The notes under the pieces were generated by a model that saw only the letters and a list, made by a program, of their open reading frames with translations, made no database searches and was not told the origin of the DNA. A stretch of 64,000 nucleotides of DNA. Origin: Mechercharimyces sp. CAU 1602 (GTDB taxonomy: Bacteria; Bacillota; Bacilli; Thermoactinomycetales; JANTPT01). Positions 8,814 to 17,938 of the stretch are shown piece after piece; position 1 is the stretch's first letter, and every line of letters starts with the position of its first letter. The position numbers and the translations under genes were made by a program. Location of the stretch: assembly GCF_024753565.1 (NCBI RefSeq), contig NZ_JANTPT010000001.1, positions 1,691,336 through 1,755,335 on the forward strand. The letters are read 5' to 3'.

Positions 8814-10880
8814 CTATAATGCACCCTCTTCTCCCTCACCGACACCACGTGGACCCCTTGGTCCCCTCGGGCCACGTCGCCCCCTTGGACCTTGCGGACC
8901 TGACATTCCTGTAGATCCTGTCGCTCCCCTTGCTCCTGTCGGTCCGGTCGCACCAGCTGGCCCAGTCACACCTATAAGTTCCCCTATCTTCAAAATAAAA
9001 GCATCTTCATCCCCTCCGAACTGCGATTGGAAGGCACTAAAGGTTACAGGAAAGTCTGTTGAGGAAGTAGCCCCAGTAACATACGCGTTCCCACTCGCAT
9101 CCACCGCCACACCAAAGCCACGTTCGCCTCCTCTCCCACCTAGGTAGGAAGAGTAAGAAAGTCCTTGCCCCGAAAAGCTCACCTGCGTAATAAAAGCATC
9201 TGTCCCCACATCAGCCAAGCTGTCTTGAAAAGCATCGGAAGTAAGCGGGAAGTTTGTCGACTCTGTCTGCCCCGTAATCCAAGCAGATCCAGAGGAATTC
9301 ACCGCAATTCCAAAGCCAGCATCGCTCGCATCTCCTCCTACATACGTTGAATAGATCAGAGCACTCCCTTCCCCATTAAGTTTGGTGACAAAAGCATCAG
9401 AAGTACCCTTCAACGTTCCTTGAACAGCGTTAGGTGTAATAGGAAAATCTGTGGATTCTGTCTCCCCTGTAATATAAGCATTCATGGCACTGTCGAGTGC
9501 AATGCCAATCCCACGATCATCTCCACTTCCACCGATATAAGTGGAATATATCAAGCTACTTCCTAAAGCATTTAATTTAGTGATAAAAGCATCGCTACCT
9601 CCCCCGAAAATCGTCTGCAATGCCCCAGTTGTTACCGGAAAATCGACGGAATTTGTTCTTCCTGTTACGTAGGCATTCATGCTATCATCTAACACTATGT
9701 CAATCCCCACATCTACCCCACTTCCACCTAAGAAAGTAGAATAAACCAAGGAGCTTCCTGTTGGATTTAACTGCGTAACAAAGACGTCTGCTAGTCCTAG
9801 AAGGAGTGTCTGAAATGCATTGGTGGTAATCGGGAAATCGGTTGAACTTGCCACGCCTGTTACATAAGAATTTCCTCCTCCATCAATCGTCAATCCCAAC
9901 CCCTGATCAAATCCACTTCCCCCCAGGTAAGTAGAATAAAGAAGGGAGCTGCCCGAAGGACTGAAACGAGTGACAAAACAATCAAAGATCCCTCCTAATG
10001 TCGTTTGAAAGGCGCCTACTGTTATCGGAAAGTTAGTCGATGTGGTCGTACCAGTGAGAAATACATGACTACTCGCATCAACCGCAATGCCTTGACTTGT
10101 GAAAAATGGCGAAGATTCTCGTCCTGATCCTCCTAAAAAAGTAGAATATATCAAAGAAGTTCCCGCCGCATTCAGCCGAGTCACAAACGCATCTGTTCCC
10201 CCTGACAATATTGTTTGAAAAACTCCCGTTGTTGTAGGAAAATCAGGTGAATTTGTTACCCCTGAAACATATGCCTCTCCATTAACGTCGACTGCAATCC
10301 CTTGTCCTTGGTCTACGTTACTTCCCCCAAGATACGTAGAGTAAAAAACCACTGGATCGATCTGAAGCATCTTCGTTACATCATAAGAAGAAGGTTCGAA
10401 TCCAATGGAGCCATCTTCAAAGAGGCGAAAAGAACTTGTGATCGGATACTTCTTTCCACAAACTTGTTGAAAGCTAATCGGCTTTCCTTCACGAAGAATT
10501 CCATCTGATGTAAAGATCAACAAATCCCCTTGGTTGCTGAGGGTTTGTCCCCTTGCGCCCTCATATTTCAACCGAATGTCTTCAATACGAGCCCTTGGAT
10601 GAACGAACAGATCATACTTGAGGTTCCTATTATAGATAGAAAAAACCACATCTACACCCTGCCACACCTCTTTGTAGATCACCCGCTCATATCTCCCACC
10701 GGCTAAATTGTTCCCCTTGGGAACGATCCCTGAACACGCATGCATAAAGCGCAGCCTTAATTCAGAAGATTCTTTTATAAAAAACCGAACCCCCTCTTGC
10801 CTAAATTCGAATTGGATTCCTTCTCCGTCTGCAACATAAATCCCCTTTGTTTCACCCTCAACTTCACACAGTTGAAACAA
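8814..10880 (-). CDS. SBBP-repeat beta-propeller protein with collagen-like tail (paralogue)
   Basis: 688 residues with the same plan as the downstream gene: an N-terminal domain to about residue 180, seven SBBP repeats starting with YSTYLGGS or a close variant, and a Gly-X-Y tail of about 15 triplets ending in GPRGPRGPRG. The start is a TTG with GGAGGGG seven bases upstream; an in-frame stop lies just beyond, and no ATG is available. Compared with its neighbour it lacks only the first few residues. The separate promoter regions suggest two monocistronic units. Function is unknown. Confidence 0.87.
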   Translation of the reverse strand: MFQLCEVEGETKGIYVADGEGIQFEFRQEGVRFFIKESSELRLRFMHACSGIVPKGNNLAGGRYERVIYKEVWQGVDVVFSIYNRNLKYDLFVHPRARIEDIRLKYEGARGQTLSNQGDLLIFTSDGILREGKPISFQQVCGKKYPITSSFRLFEDGSIGFEPSSYDVTKMLQIDPVVFYSTYLGGSNVDQGQGIAVDVNGEAYVSGVTNSPDFPTTTGVFQTILSGGTDAFVTRLNAAGTSLIYSTFLGGSGRESSPFFTSQGIAVDASSHVFLTGTTTSTNFPITVGAFQTTLGGIFDCFVTRFSPSGSSLLYSTYLGGSGFDQGLGLTIDGGGNSYVTGVASSTDFPITTNAFQTLLLGLADVFVTQLNPTGSSLVYSTFLGGSGVDVGIDIVLDDSMNAYVTGRTNSVDFPVTTGALQTIFGGGSDAFITKLNALGSSLIYSTYIGGSGDDRGIGIALDSAMNAYITGETESTDFPITPNAVQGTLKGTSDAFVTKLNGEGSALIYSTYVGGDASDAGFGIAVNSSGSAWITGQTESTNFPLTSDAFQDSLADVGTDAFITQVSFSGQGLSYSSYLGGRGGERGFGVAVDASGNAYVTGATSSTDFPVTFSAFQSQFGGDEDAFILKIGELIGVTGPAGATGPTGARGATGSTGMSGPQGPRGRRGPRGPRGPRGVGEGEEGAL

Positions 10881-11194
10881 TGCTATTCCCCTCCATCCAA
10901 ATCAACATGATGCTCTATCCTATGTTCAATCATCCCAAATTGGGATGATGAACCGTGTGTATGCCTCATTAATCGTGTAACATGAGCGTCCTTGGTTCAC
11001 GTAAGCCACGCGGTTCTGTTGCACCCGCCATTGCTAGATACAAGAATCCTCATTGACTAGCAGAGAAATTCCCATCTACTGATATCATCGGAATTTATAG
11101 TAGACGCAGAAATCAAAAAATTTACTAAAACCTATATCATTCAAGTCTTGATTGATATATACTATATTCAATTGAAATGAAATGAGGTAATTAT
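10881..11194. other. intergenic region between divergent genes
   Basis: No gene is visible. A short perfect inverted repeat, CATCCCAA-A-TTGGGATG (about 10931-10947), lies roughly 50 bp upstream of the SBBP gene and could be an operator. Confidence 0.35.
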
Positions 11195-11509
11195 ATGGAT
11201 AATACGATTTATAAACAAAATTTAACCCCAGATCAACTTCAGATGGTGAAGACAGAAATGGCCAAAAAGAAAAAAAATAAAGGCCCTCTATATCTTTTAT
11301 GGTTCTTCTTGGGTGGACTCGGAATTCATCGTTTTTATTTAGGGGATACAGGTTATGCTCTGGGAATGATGTTCACATGGGGAGGATTTGGGATCTGGTG
11401 GTTCATTGATCTCTTCTTAATTGGTAACCGTCGTGACCAAATCAATACGGATATGGAGCGTCAACTCATCACCGAAATTAAAATTATGACAGAGAACCGT
11501 GCTGGTTAG
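11195..11509 (+). CDS. TM2 domain membrane protein
   Basis: 104 residues. A Lys-rich cytoplasmic stretch precedes the TM2 domain: [20 protein letters not shown], a short turn, then a second helix with [14 protein letters not shown]. The family is widespread, membrane-embedded and functionally uncharacterised in bacteria. The ATG lies six bases after GAGGT. A strong hairpin follows 73 bp after the stop. Confidence 0.88.
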   Translation: MDNTIYKQNLTPDQLQMVKTEMAKKKKNKGPLYLLWFFLGGLGIHRFYLGDTGYALGMMFTWGGFGIWWFIDLFLIGNRRDQINTDMERQLITEIKIMTENRAG

Positions 11510-11582
11510 TACATAGCAATAACCGACAGAGCACATAAAAAGATGCTCATTATAGCATCCCTAAAATGAATAGCCATCCCGC

Positions 11583-11628
11583 GCTAAAAACAATGTTCCA
11601 CTCAGTCGAGTGGAACATTGTTTTTAGC
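11583..11628. terminator. bidirectional terminator
   Basis: A perfect 21-bp stem with a 4-base loop (AGTC). The stem contains a five-base A/T run near each outer end, so it can serve the plus-strand TM2 gene and the minus-strand yhbH 3' piece. Confidence 0.8.
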
Positions 11629-11810
11629 AAAATATATTATCCGATATCCTCGCTTCCCCCTATTCTCCACTCGGGTCGTCTTTATGTGGGGCTTTACAAA
11701 AATGATGCTCATAGGGATCGTGACAAGATTCATGGTGCTTATAATGTTTTTGACAATAACAAACAGCCCCACCCTAGACGCTATCTCTAGCCATCCAGGG
11801 CAGAGCTGTC

Positions 11811-11960
11811 CTACATCGCTTTCTCTCCGTCTTTCGCTGAGAAAAAATGCTTTAGAGCATTGTACACCTGTCCTTTTTCGCGAATAATATAATGCATAAA
11901 CTTAGGATCATCAAGGTTTTTGTAGGCATTCATCAATGTAGAATGACGATTATACTGGTT
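11811..11960 (-). CDS. yhbH: yhbH, third (3') piece, separated by element 1
   Basis: The frame encodes [36 protein letters not shown] and a TAG stop at 11811. This is the C-terminus of the sporulation protein YhbH (DUF444). It has no start of its own. The preceding piece lies at 37101-37464 and ends GYGEVNQY. Both share the core AACCAGTATA (here 11960-11951 on the minus strand), and joining them there keeps the frame. By chance the frame is also open upstream into the element until a TAA at 11990. Confidence 0.9.
   Translation of the reverse strand, partial: NQYNRHSTLMNAYKNLDDPKFMHYIIREKGQVYNALKHFFSAKDGEKAM
11951..11960. other. att core, left end of element 1
   Basis: TATACTGGTT on the plus strand, identical to 37101-37110. 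Outside it is yhbH 3' sequence. Inside is TAAGTGACCAGGATAT, one arm of the rebuilt attP. Confidence 0.85.
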
Positions 11961-11987
11961 TAAGTGACCAGGATATATCCGTTTCTT

Positions 11988-12179
11988 TTATGTATTATTA
12001 AGCCCGCGCTTCAAGGATTTCAACTTCTCTTCGCACTTTTGGATCTCTCCATCGTCGACGTAGCCTTTGGATCTTAATTGGAGAAGTTGATCTTTAATCT
12101 CGGTTCCCTGTTTTGTCCCTGCTATTGATTCAAAGCTTTTAATGTGACGCATGATTGTCTCTTTATCATTACTACTCAC
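11988..12179 (-). CDS. small hypothetical protein next to the left att site
   Basis: 63 residues, charged and mainly helical by composition, ending KSLKRGLNNT. I chose the GTG at 12179 because AGAGGAGG lies seven bases upstream; longer frames start without a usable site. It is the first gene inside element 1, 28 bp from the att core. Its size and position would suit a recombination directionality factor such as SprB of SPbeta, but I see no sequence motif that proves this. Confidence 0.55.
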   Translation of the reverse strand: MSSNDKETIMRHIKSFESIAGTKQGTEIKDQLLQLRSKGYVDDGEIQKCEEKLKSLKRGLNNT

Positions 12180-12328
12180 ATTTGTGCCTCCTCTTTCAGA
12201 AACATCTAACTCTGTGATATCCATCCCCCTCACATGAGAAAAGAATCCGCAATGAAAACGACGCGTCTCTGCCGGTCTCCAGCCCCTATGTCACCAGCTG
12301 AGGAGGAGGACTATCTCTAGGCATACAA

Positions 12329-12355
12329 AAACCACTCCTACAAAAGCAGTGGTTT
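12329..12355 (-). terminator. terminator after the VWA lipoprotein gene
   Basis: On the minus strand AAACCACT pairs with AGTGGTTT and is followed by TTTGT. Confidence 0.65.
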
Positions 12356-12366
12356 CAGCACGGTCA

Positions 12367-13695
12367 TCAATCAGATATCTTGCCCTCTTCTGCTCTTTTT
12401 TCTATCTCTTCTTGAGCTCCTTTCTCTTGAGTCTTAAGTTCATCAGACATATGAAGATATCTGTCTCTTCTGTACTCACCTATTAGTCTCCATCTGTGTG
12501 TAACTAATTCTTTCTCTAACTTATTATATTCTTCTCCATATTCGCCTCCTTGTAGTCTTTTCTTCTCATTTAGATACCACATAGCTTTATCCATACGACT
12601 GCCTTCTCTTTGGTTAGAAACAATTATCTTCCCATCTATATCATTATATAACGCTAGCTTTTTCACATAAATACTACCAGCTTCAAGTGTTCCATTTAAT
12701 TCCCAACTTTCCCACTCCGCATTAATCCTCTCGCGTTCCTTCTCAAAATGTTCCTCTAACTCCTCCTGTGACTGGACAGATGTGTACTCGCCCCCTCCAG
12801 CTGACGCTACATCTCTTAACGCTTGCTGCTCACTATTGTTTAGATCCAAGCCGATGATATTGACTACCGCCTCAATATCCGACTCATGAAGCGACTTTGC
12901 TGCAGCCACAGGATCTCCATCGCAGGTTTCCTTTCCATCGCTCACCACATAAACAATATTTTTGACGTTCTCTTTCTTCATTCCCGCTATCTCTTTTTTC
13001 GCAGACTTAATGGCGGAAGCTAAGGGTGTCCACCCCGCTGGTTGAATCGAAGAGATCGCCTTTTTGACTTGAGTCGTGTCAGGCTTTCCTGCTGGATAGA
13101 TCACCTCACTACTCCCGCAAGAAACCTTTTTATCTGCTGAGCTGTTACTCCCTTTATGACCATACACCCGTATCGATACCTGTGCAGATTCGGGAAGGTT
13201 CGAAACAAAGCCTTGGATCGCCCTCTTCGCTAAATCCATCTTCTTGCCACCTGATATACTTTGTGCCATACTGCCACTCGCATCTAACAAGATGCTCACA
13301 TGAAACTCTTTTGCTTCAGGTGGTGCATTCATTTCTCCATCCGGTGTCTCTACATCCACTTCAATGGTTGGGTCAATCTGATCCAACCCATCGACGAGCG
13401 GCCCATAGTCTTCCGCTAATAACTGAACAATATGTTTATAAGCTTCGTCTGCGGTTAAGTTATCACCTAGTTTGTCTAGCTCCGCATTCACCTTGGCTTC
13501 ATCATACTTATCTCCGGCATATTTTCCTGGTCCCTCGCGCAACATGCCTTCTACCGTTGTCGCTGGCTCAAACTCCTTCTTCTCTTCCTTCTTTTCTTTT
13601 ACCTTTTCTCCAGCTGGCTCGTCACCCTGGACTAAACTCGCACACCCCGATGTCATGAGAGCCATAATAAGAATGATCCCTACTAATTTTCGCAT
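12367..13695 (-). CDS. VWA-domain lipoprotein, YwmC/YwmD-like
   Basis: 442 residues. The N-terminus MRKLVGIILIMALMTSGC is a lipoprotein signal with acylated Cys18, followed by a Lys/Glu-rich linker. A von Willebrand A domain starts near residue 133: the MIDAS motif is DASGS (about 138-142), with GWTPLASAI and YVVSDGKETC downstream. The C-terminal 120 residues are charged and helical. It should sit on the outer face of the membrane and bind protein ligands through a metal. The ATG at 13695 follows GGGGG; the longer frame from 13761 lacks a ribosome site. It is cargo inside element 1. Its partner is unknown. Confidence 0.85.
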   Translation of the reverse strand: MRKLVGIILIMALMTSGCASLVQGDEPAGEKVKEKKEEKKEFEPATTVEGMLREGPGKYAGDKYDEAKVNAELDKLGDNLTADEAYKHIVQLLAEDYGPLVDGLDQIDPTIEVDVETPDGEMNAPPEAKEFHVSILLDASGSMAQSISGGKKMDLAKRAIQGFVSNLPESAQVSIRVYGHKGSNSSADKKVSCGSSEVIYPAGKPDTTQVKKAISSIQPAGWTPLASAIKSAKKEIAGMKKENVKNIVYVVSDGKETCDGDPVAAAKSLHESDIEAVVNIIGLDLNNSEQQALRDVASAGGGEYTSVQSQEELEEHFEKERERINAEWESWELNGTLEAGSIYVKKLALYNDIDGKIIVSNQREGSRMDKAMWYLNEKKRLQGGEYGEEYNKLEKELVTHRWRLIGEYRRDRYLHMSDELKTQEKGAQEEIEKRAEEGKISD

Positions 13696-13796
13696 GGTTA
13701 AATCCCCCTGCATATTTATATCATTCCTATTATATTGGATGAGAGAAACAATATCTATCATTTTCTAAATTTCCCTTATGATAATCACATCCTAAC

Positions 13797-13836
13797 ACAT
13801 CGCATTCTTGATCAAAAAGCGGTCAAATTCGGCTGA
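13797..13836 (+). repeat. intergenic repeat copy A (tail only)
   Basis: Contains only the end of the repeat, GATCAAAAAGCGGTCAAAT, which recurs at the end of copies D, F and G. Confidence 0.5.
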
Positions 13837-13898
13837 TTTCTTATCCGAAAATGGTTCATGGAATCGAGACAAATCAATACATTCCACCTACAATCCAC

Positions 13899-14261
13899 TT
13901 ACTTGTTTACAAAACTACGCTTTCGTATAACTAAACTGAGTCCTCTATCTATTAACCACATCACAATCGTAATAATGGGTGCGATACCATACAAAACAAA
14001 AAATAAAGGAACAGATGCTAATAGATGTAAGATAAAAGATGCTAAATTTGAGCCCTTCAACTTTTTGTCTACTAGTTTATCAATACCTATCGAGACTGGG
14101 AGGCCGTAAAAAAATATAATTAAAGAACTAAACATCACCAATACCATAAAATAACCGGGACCTTCCTGTCCAAAATCTCCACTAAGTACGAATCCATAAA
14201 ATCCAAAGATTGATATCATCATGACAGCTATTACTGAAGTTAAGAACTTGCTATCTATCAT
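13899..14261 (-). CDS. small four-helix membrane protein
   Basis: 120 residues with four hydrophobic segments (roughly 8-28, 38-58, 75-95 and 98-118) and a basic C-terminus. I chose the ATG at 14261, six bases after GAGGAG, over an in-frame TTG at 14267. I do not recognise the family. In this cassette-rich setting a membrane immunity protein is possible. Confidence 0.6.
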   Translation of the reverse strand: MIDSKFLTSVIAVMMISIFGFYGFVLSGDFGQEGPGYFMVLVMFSSLIIFFYGLPVSIGIDKLVDKKLKGSNLASFILHLLASVPLFFVLYGIAPIITIVMWLIDRGLSLVIRKRSFVNK

Positions 14262-14335
14262 ATTCAACTCCTCTTATCGTTGGATCATATCAGATAAAAA
14301 TTACAAACTAATTGTCTACCCGAGAATCAGTAATA

Positions 14336-14445
14336 ATTAAATACCCCGCTTCTCCTACCCAAGTTTCACTTGGCTCAGAAAACGGGGTACTGCAAACATA
14401 TTACCACATATAACTGAATTTAGTGTTCATTTAACGGTTATACAG
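14336..14445 (+). repeat. intergenic repeat copy B
   Basis: The nested hairpin head is well kept: TACCCCG ... CCAAG-TTTCA-CTTGG ... CGGGGTA (14340-14390). The tail is eroded. Confidence 0.65.
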
Positions 14446-14492
14446 ACAGGGCTAAGCTACATTTTATATGCCCACCTAATGCCTCATTCAAA

Positions 14493-14660
14493 TCATTCCA
14501 CTAACCCTAGAACCAAGAGGGTTCCATATAAGATAAACGCTGTTCCCATAAGCATAATAATAAATCTCACTACCCATGGAAGGTAGGATGGGTACTTAGC
14601 TGAAACAGCCCCCACAATAATAAATATGGCGCCCATTAGAAAGCTGTAGAATACATTCAT
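14493..14660 (-). CDS. 55-residue two-helix membrane protein
   Basis: Starts at an ATG seven bases after GAGGTG and encodes MNVFYSFLMGAIFIIVGAV, a short loop and a second hydrophobic segment ending LYGTLLVLGLVE. The ribosome site and coherent topology support a real small gene. The family is unknown. Confidence 0.55.
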   Translation of the reverse strand: MNVFYSFLMGAIFIIVGAVSAKYPSYLPWVVRFIIMLMGTAFILYGTLLVLGLVE

Positions 14661-14900
14661 TTTGAACACCTCAGCTGTAAAATTTACAATAATCGCCTAT
14701 TTACTACTTATTGCAAATAAGATAAACATTACTAGTAACAATTACTCCTACGACTGTCTCACAATATATACTGTTAAACACAATACCTGCCCATCGATTG
14801 CCGAACACGGCTTCTTCCTAGATACTTGAATACACTTTAGAATATCTATGACCTTCTTCATTTTTAGTATGCATCTTGCCCATACCCTTATCTTCTAAGT

Positions 14901-15077
14901 TCATAGTAGTACTCCAAAAATAGCGTTTATACCACCATCTGCATAAGTAACACTATTCGATGAGCCATTATACCAGAACTGTCCCGTTGCTGCTATAGTA
15001 AATAACTTTGTACCATTAGCATTAAAAGTTGCACCTGTTGCAGTCTTTCTCGTTGTAGGAGGCGTCTTTTTTCTCAC
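14901..15077 (-). CDS. short secreted-protein-like fragment
   Basis: About 58 residues from a GTG with only a weak ribosome site. The second half, FNANGTKLFTIAATGQFWYN, looks like the tail of an exported beta-rich protein, but there is no signal peptide. It begins 5 bp after the 101-residue gene. It is probably a gene fragment left by recombination. Confidence 0.3.
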   Translation of the reverse strand: MRKKTPPTTRKTATGATFNANGTKLFTIAATGQFWYNGSSNSVTYADGGINAIFGVLL

Positions 15078-15081
15078 CAGC

Positions 15082-15387
15082 CTAACACCACGCCCAAAGC
15101 TCCTCAATCTCTTCTCTCTTGTCCCATATCAACGATTCTCGCCCGCCGATTGTCATCTCCGTTCGGATCAATACCTCATTCATATCGTACTTGTACCTGA
15201 ACATCATCGGCACGTTCGCATCTAAATATTTACATTTTATATCTACAATGACCATGCTATCCCTCTTGTACAAATTGATCCCATCATAGTTCGCTAACGA
15301 GTTGTTGTCCGCTAAGAAAAACAGCGGTATGCCTTTTTTAGCGAGTAACCGTGCGATTTTCTTCTTGATCGCTTCCGTAGATTCCAT
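15082..15387 (-). CDS. hypothetical protein, first of two paralogues
   Basis: 101 residues starting MESTEAIKKKIARLL at an ATG preceded by AAAAGGAGCGAATCGT. The sequence is soluble and mixed alpha/beta, with PMMFRYKYDMNEVLIR and TIGGRESLIWDKREEIE. A close paralogue lies at 22631-23005. In both places a minus-strand terminator and remnants or intact copies of tiny SP(V/I)R-type peptides lie directly upstream. I do not recognise the family. The linkage suggests a partner or processing role for the peptides, or a shared phage origin. Confidence 0.6.
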   Translation of the reverse strand: MESTEAIKKKIARLLAKKGIPLFFLADNNSLANYDGINLYKRDSMVIVDIKCKYLDANVPMMFRYKYDMNEVLIRTEMTIGGRESLIWDKREEIEELWAWC

Positions 15388-15411
15388 ACGATTCGCTCCT
15401 TTTCATGTCAA

Positions 15412-15440
15412 AAAAAAGACACCCTCGTCATGAGAGTGTT
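15412..15440 (-). terminator. terminator between peptide remnant and 101-residue gene
   Basis: On the minus strand a hairpin around AACACTCTC-ATGA-CGAGGGTGTC runs into a long T tract. Confidence 0.7.
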
Positions 15441-15451
15441 TCGCTGTTTCT

Positions 15452-15517
15452 TTATTGTAGAGGTGAACCGCTAGGTTCCTTACTATATCTTATCGGACTA
15501 TCGCCTGGCTCTTCATG
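15452..15517 (-). pseudogene. remnant of a small repeat-peptide gene
   Basis: The frame reads EEPGDSPIRYSKEPSGSPLQ then stop and lacks an in-frame start. It matches the intact 36-residue peptide at 23105-23215 (EEPGNSPVR) and that gene's read-on sequence (RPSGSPIQ). Confidence 0.5.
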
Positions 15518-15625
15518 AAAATCCCCCGCTGATTCAAGTATCACTTGAGTTCAAAGAAACGGGGCTTTACGACTTCCCTCATTACGATATTACCACGTTA
15601 ATACTTTATATAGTGGTCAAATCCA
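15515..15625 (+). repeat. intergenic repeat copy C
   Basis: The head has CCCCCGCT, CAAGTATCACTTG and AACGGGG. The tail ends near AGTGGTCAAAT. It is diverged but shows the same order of motifs. Confidence 0.6.
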
Positions 15626-15631
15626 GCTTTT

Positions 15632-16111
15632 TCAATCCCCTAAAATCTCTCTCGCATCCTGCCTATACGCTGTATGATAGTAAAGTTCAATCTTCTCGCT
15701 TTGATGCCCCTCCAACTCTACTTCAAGAACGATTGGATCTACAATTCGCGAATCTTGCTCCTCGAGAGTTATGCTCTCCACTAAAGGAACCAATTTATGA
15801 CCGATCGTCCCTTTTCCCTTGCCCTTCTCTAACATAATTTCACCAGAAATATCTGTTCCCTCTATTTTGAAAGTAGCTTTTTTATCCTGATCGCTTTCAT
15901 TCCCTTTATACTTTAAGTTCAAGACATCCTTAGGCACCTGATCCTCCTTTGCCTCACTGGTTGGTAAGTCAATGTACTCTATTTCAGCTGACCATTGTCC
16001 ACCATTACCTTTAAAAATAAACACGTAATAGTTTACAGGGTCGCCAATTGTACAAGCTGAGGTGAAAATTAAACAAGATATCAAAATTATCATCACAATT
16101 AATTTCCTCAA
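15632..16111 (-). CDS. lipoprotein of unknown function
   Basis: 159 residues. The signal MRKLIVMIILISCLIFTSAC ends in a lipobox with Cys20. The rest is an extracytoplasmic beta-rich domain with no motif I recognise. The start is a TTG preceded by AAGGAGG at seven bases; no ATG or GTG fits. It lies alone between repeat C and a decayed secreted-protein gene. Confidence 0.7.
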   Translation of the reverse strand: MRKLIVMIILISCLIFTSACTIGDPVNYYVFIFKGNGGQWSAEIEYIDLPTSEAKEDQVPKDVLNLKYKGNESDQDKKATFKIEGTDISGEIMLEKGKGKGTIGHKLVPLVESITLEEQDSRIVDPIVLEVELEGHQSEKIELYYHTAYRQDAREILGD

Positions 16112-16179
16112 TTTTTTACCTCCTTAATATTAAGAACTTGAATCCCCTGCGGAAATCAAGTCCTTTGCACTCACGTTTA

Positions 16180-16510
16180 TTATTTAATAACTTTATTTAT
16201 ATACATAAAATGGAAATCTTGATTATTTACTGTCCAATCTATAAATCTTGTTCTTTCTGTTCCATCATCCGGGTCTTTGATCGCCAGGTGAAGCCCAGTA
16301 CCACTTCTTGACCGATCATAACCAATTCCGGCTACCCAATGCCAAGAAGCGTTTACAGCTTGACAGCCATTTGCTCTGCTTCACTTGCTGGAACTGCTTC
16401 TATTGTAGATTCAGATGCTGGTAAAATTTACATTGTAGAATTAGCCTTTGGGGTAGTGGAGCTATTCCAACTGATAGAATCAATATTACAGAAAATAATT
16501 TCTTTTTCAT
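16180..16510 (-). pseudogene. decayed secreted C39-peptidase-like gene
   Basis: It starts with a signal peptide (MKKKLFSVILILSVGIA), then needs frame changes to read STIEAVPASEAEQMAVK and CQAVNASWHWVAGIGYD. It ends FIDWTVNNQDFHFMYINKVIK and stop. The Cys-Gln and WHWVAGIGYD segments resemble the papain-like C39 fold, but the catalytic Cys region is truncated and frameshifted. Family assignment is tentative; the pseudogene state is clear. Confidence 0.5.
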
Positions 16511-16724
16511 TCCTAATTATCTATTTTCAAGAATACTTATAGTTTTATCATTATAAAATATTTCCTTGTTAAATACTAGATACAAACAACAGCTCTTAGA
16601 CACAATGCCTGTATCTATTCTAAGTTGTATAACTCCGCTATCTTCTCAATTGATTCCTTTATAATCTGTGTATATCTACACGTTTACAAGCTGCGCTCCA
16701 ACCTCCTAGCAGAGCGCCAATCGA

Positions 16725-16970
16725 TCACATCATCGGATCAATTTCCTGGATATTGCTTTCACTTCTAGTCTTTGTAACCTCTAGAATATTTGGTGGAAGA
16801 TCAACGTTTATAGAAAACATCAAAGTGACCGCTTGGGCATCCGTCCCATACATATCTAAGTGGGTTCTCCTATTGCCAATGCTATTAATTTTCGGAGGAG
16901 AATGATTTACAGAAGAAACACCTGTGATAGATGAATCGAAACTCTTATTATTATTGTTTTTCTTATTCAT
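16725..16970 (-). CDS. small hypothetical protein
   Basis: 81 residues from an ATG with a weak AGGT site. It starts with an Asn/Lys-rich stretch and contains TDAQAVTLMFSINVDLPPNI. No family recognised. Coding potential is uncertain. Confidence 0.35.
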   Translation of the reverse strand: MNKKNNNNKSFDSSITGVSSVNHSPPKINSIGNRRTHLDMYGTDAQAVTLMFSINVDLPPNILEVTKTRSESNIQEIDPMM

Positions 16971-17220
16971 GTTAGCTGACCTAGTAATGACCATTTGGTA
17001 TTACATCATATTTTCGAACATGCTCGGAAAAATAAATCATTTTTCTTCATGGAGAGGATTTTTATCCATCATCTTATAAAAAATTGGACAACAAATGGGC
17101 TAAAGCATAATTAAGTTATGATGGAAATAGTACGAGACCGAGTAGTTTTGTTGTGGAATGAGATTGATGGGGAGAGATTTTCTCAGAATATAGCTAATTA
17201 GATTTGAAGGGGTGTTTGTT

Positions 17221-17688
17221 GTGACAAAATTATTCGAAGACTATTTTTCAGAGTTGCAAGCAGACATGGTTTCCATCTGCTTAGAATATGTGAACAATGA
17301 AGCCGACAATATCTATATCTATTGCTTCCATGAGGAAGGTTGGTATTCATTTAATGTATTCTACAAAATACGCGGGGTTGTTGTTCGGAAACATAAGCTG
17401 AATGAAATACCCGGGGTTAATTTTGTATATGATACATCTGGTGAACGACAAAACGCAGTTTTAAATGTAGGGATAGATAATTTGAAAAAAATCAAGAAAA
17501 AATGTGAAGAATTTGGGCGTGATGTGCCCAAAGAAATGAAATTGCACTACGATGTACGTAGTAACAAATTACAAGCAAAGTATAGATATGATTTAGTAGT
17601 AACCCATGATGAAGAACTATTACCTGATGACCTTTTTGACTCCTGGTTCGAGGAAGTAGGTAAAAAGGATATTGGTGAAATCAATTAA
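17221..17688 (+). CDS. YezG-like (DUF600) immunity protein
   Basis: 155 residues resembling the YezG/DUF600 immunity family, which neutralises LXG-type polymorphic toxins in the cytoplasm. Typical features are KLFEDYFSELQADMVSICLE, the FEEGWYSFNVFYK-like strand, KYRYDLVVTHDEELLPDD and a final DSWFEEV. The start is a GTG at 17221, eight bases after GAAGGGG. No cognate toxin gene is beside it. A frameshifted paralogue lies at 22.0-22.5 kb, and both copies are followed by the same HNH-like fragment on the other strand. Confidence 0.72.
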   Translation: MTKLFEDYFSELQADMVSICLEYVNNEADNIYIYCFHEEGWYSFNVFYKIRGVVVRKHKLNEIPGVNFVYDTSGERQNAVLNVGIDNLKKIKKKCEEFGRDVPKEMKLHYDVRSNKLQAKYRYDLVVTHDEELLPDDLFDSWFEEVGKKDIGEIN

Positions 17689-17729
17689 TTCAACAGCCAA
17701 ACAGCACACCTATTCGTGTGCTATTTTTC

Positions 17730-17914
17730 TTACATCACTACCTCTTCACGCTCGAGAATTTTTTCCCACCGCTTTCCATAGCCCCGCTTTGATGACGACC
17801 CCCGTTCTTGATCGTACCGCCTGTTTGTATACCGCCCTGCTTTTCGCAGTACCATTCCCGACTTAATTCATGACAGCCTGGGTGGTTTCAAGGACTGGAT
17901 GGTTTCTGTGGCAT
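17730..17914 (-). pseudogene. broken HNH-endonuclease N-terminal fragment
   Basis: It reads MPQKPSSP, a TGA stop, then NHPGCHELSREWYCEK and a frameshifted remainder. It is the decayed twin of 22497-22682. Confidence 0.6.
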
Positions 17915-17938
17915 AGTACCAACTCCCCCAAATGAAAT

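Noticed and set aside
11811-12179. A single gene interrupted by one stop codon (TAA at 11990), since the 63-residue gene and the frame behind it are in register.
   Set aside because: The downstream part is the C-terminus of YhbH and begins at an att core. The shared register is chance.
13182-13768. Long plus-strand frames opposite the VWA lipoprotein gene.
   Set aside because: They mirror a well-supported minus-strand gene and have no ribosome sites.
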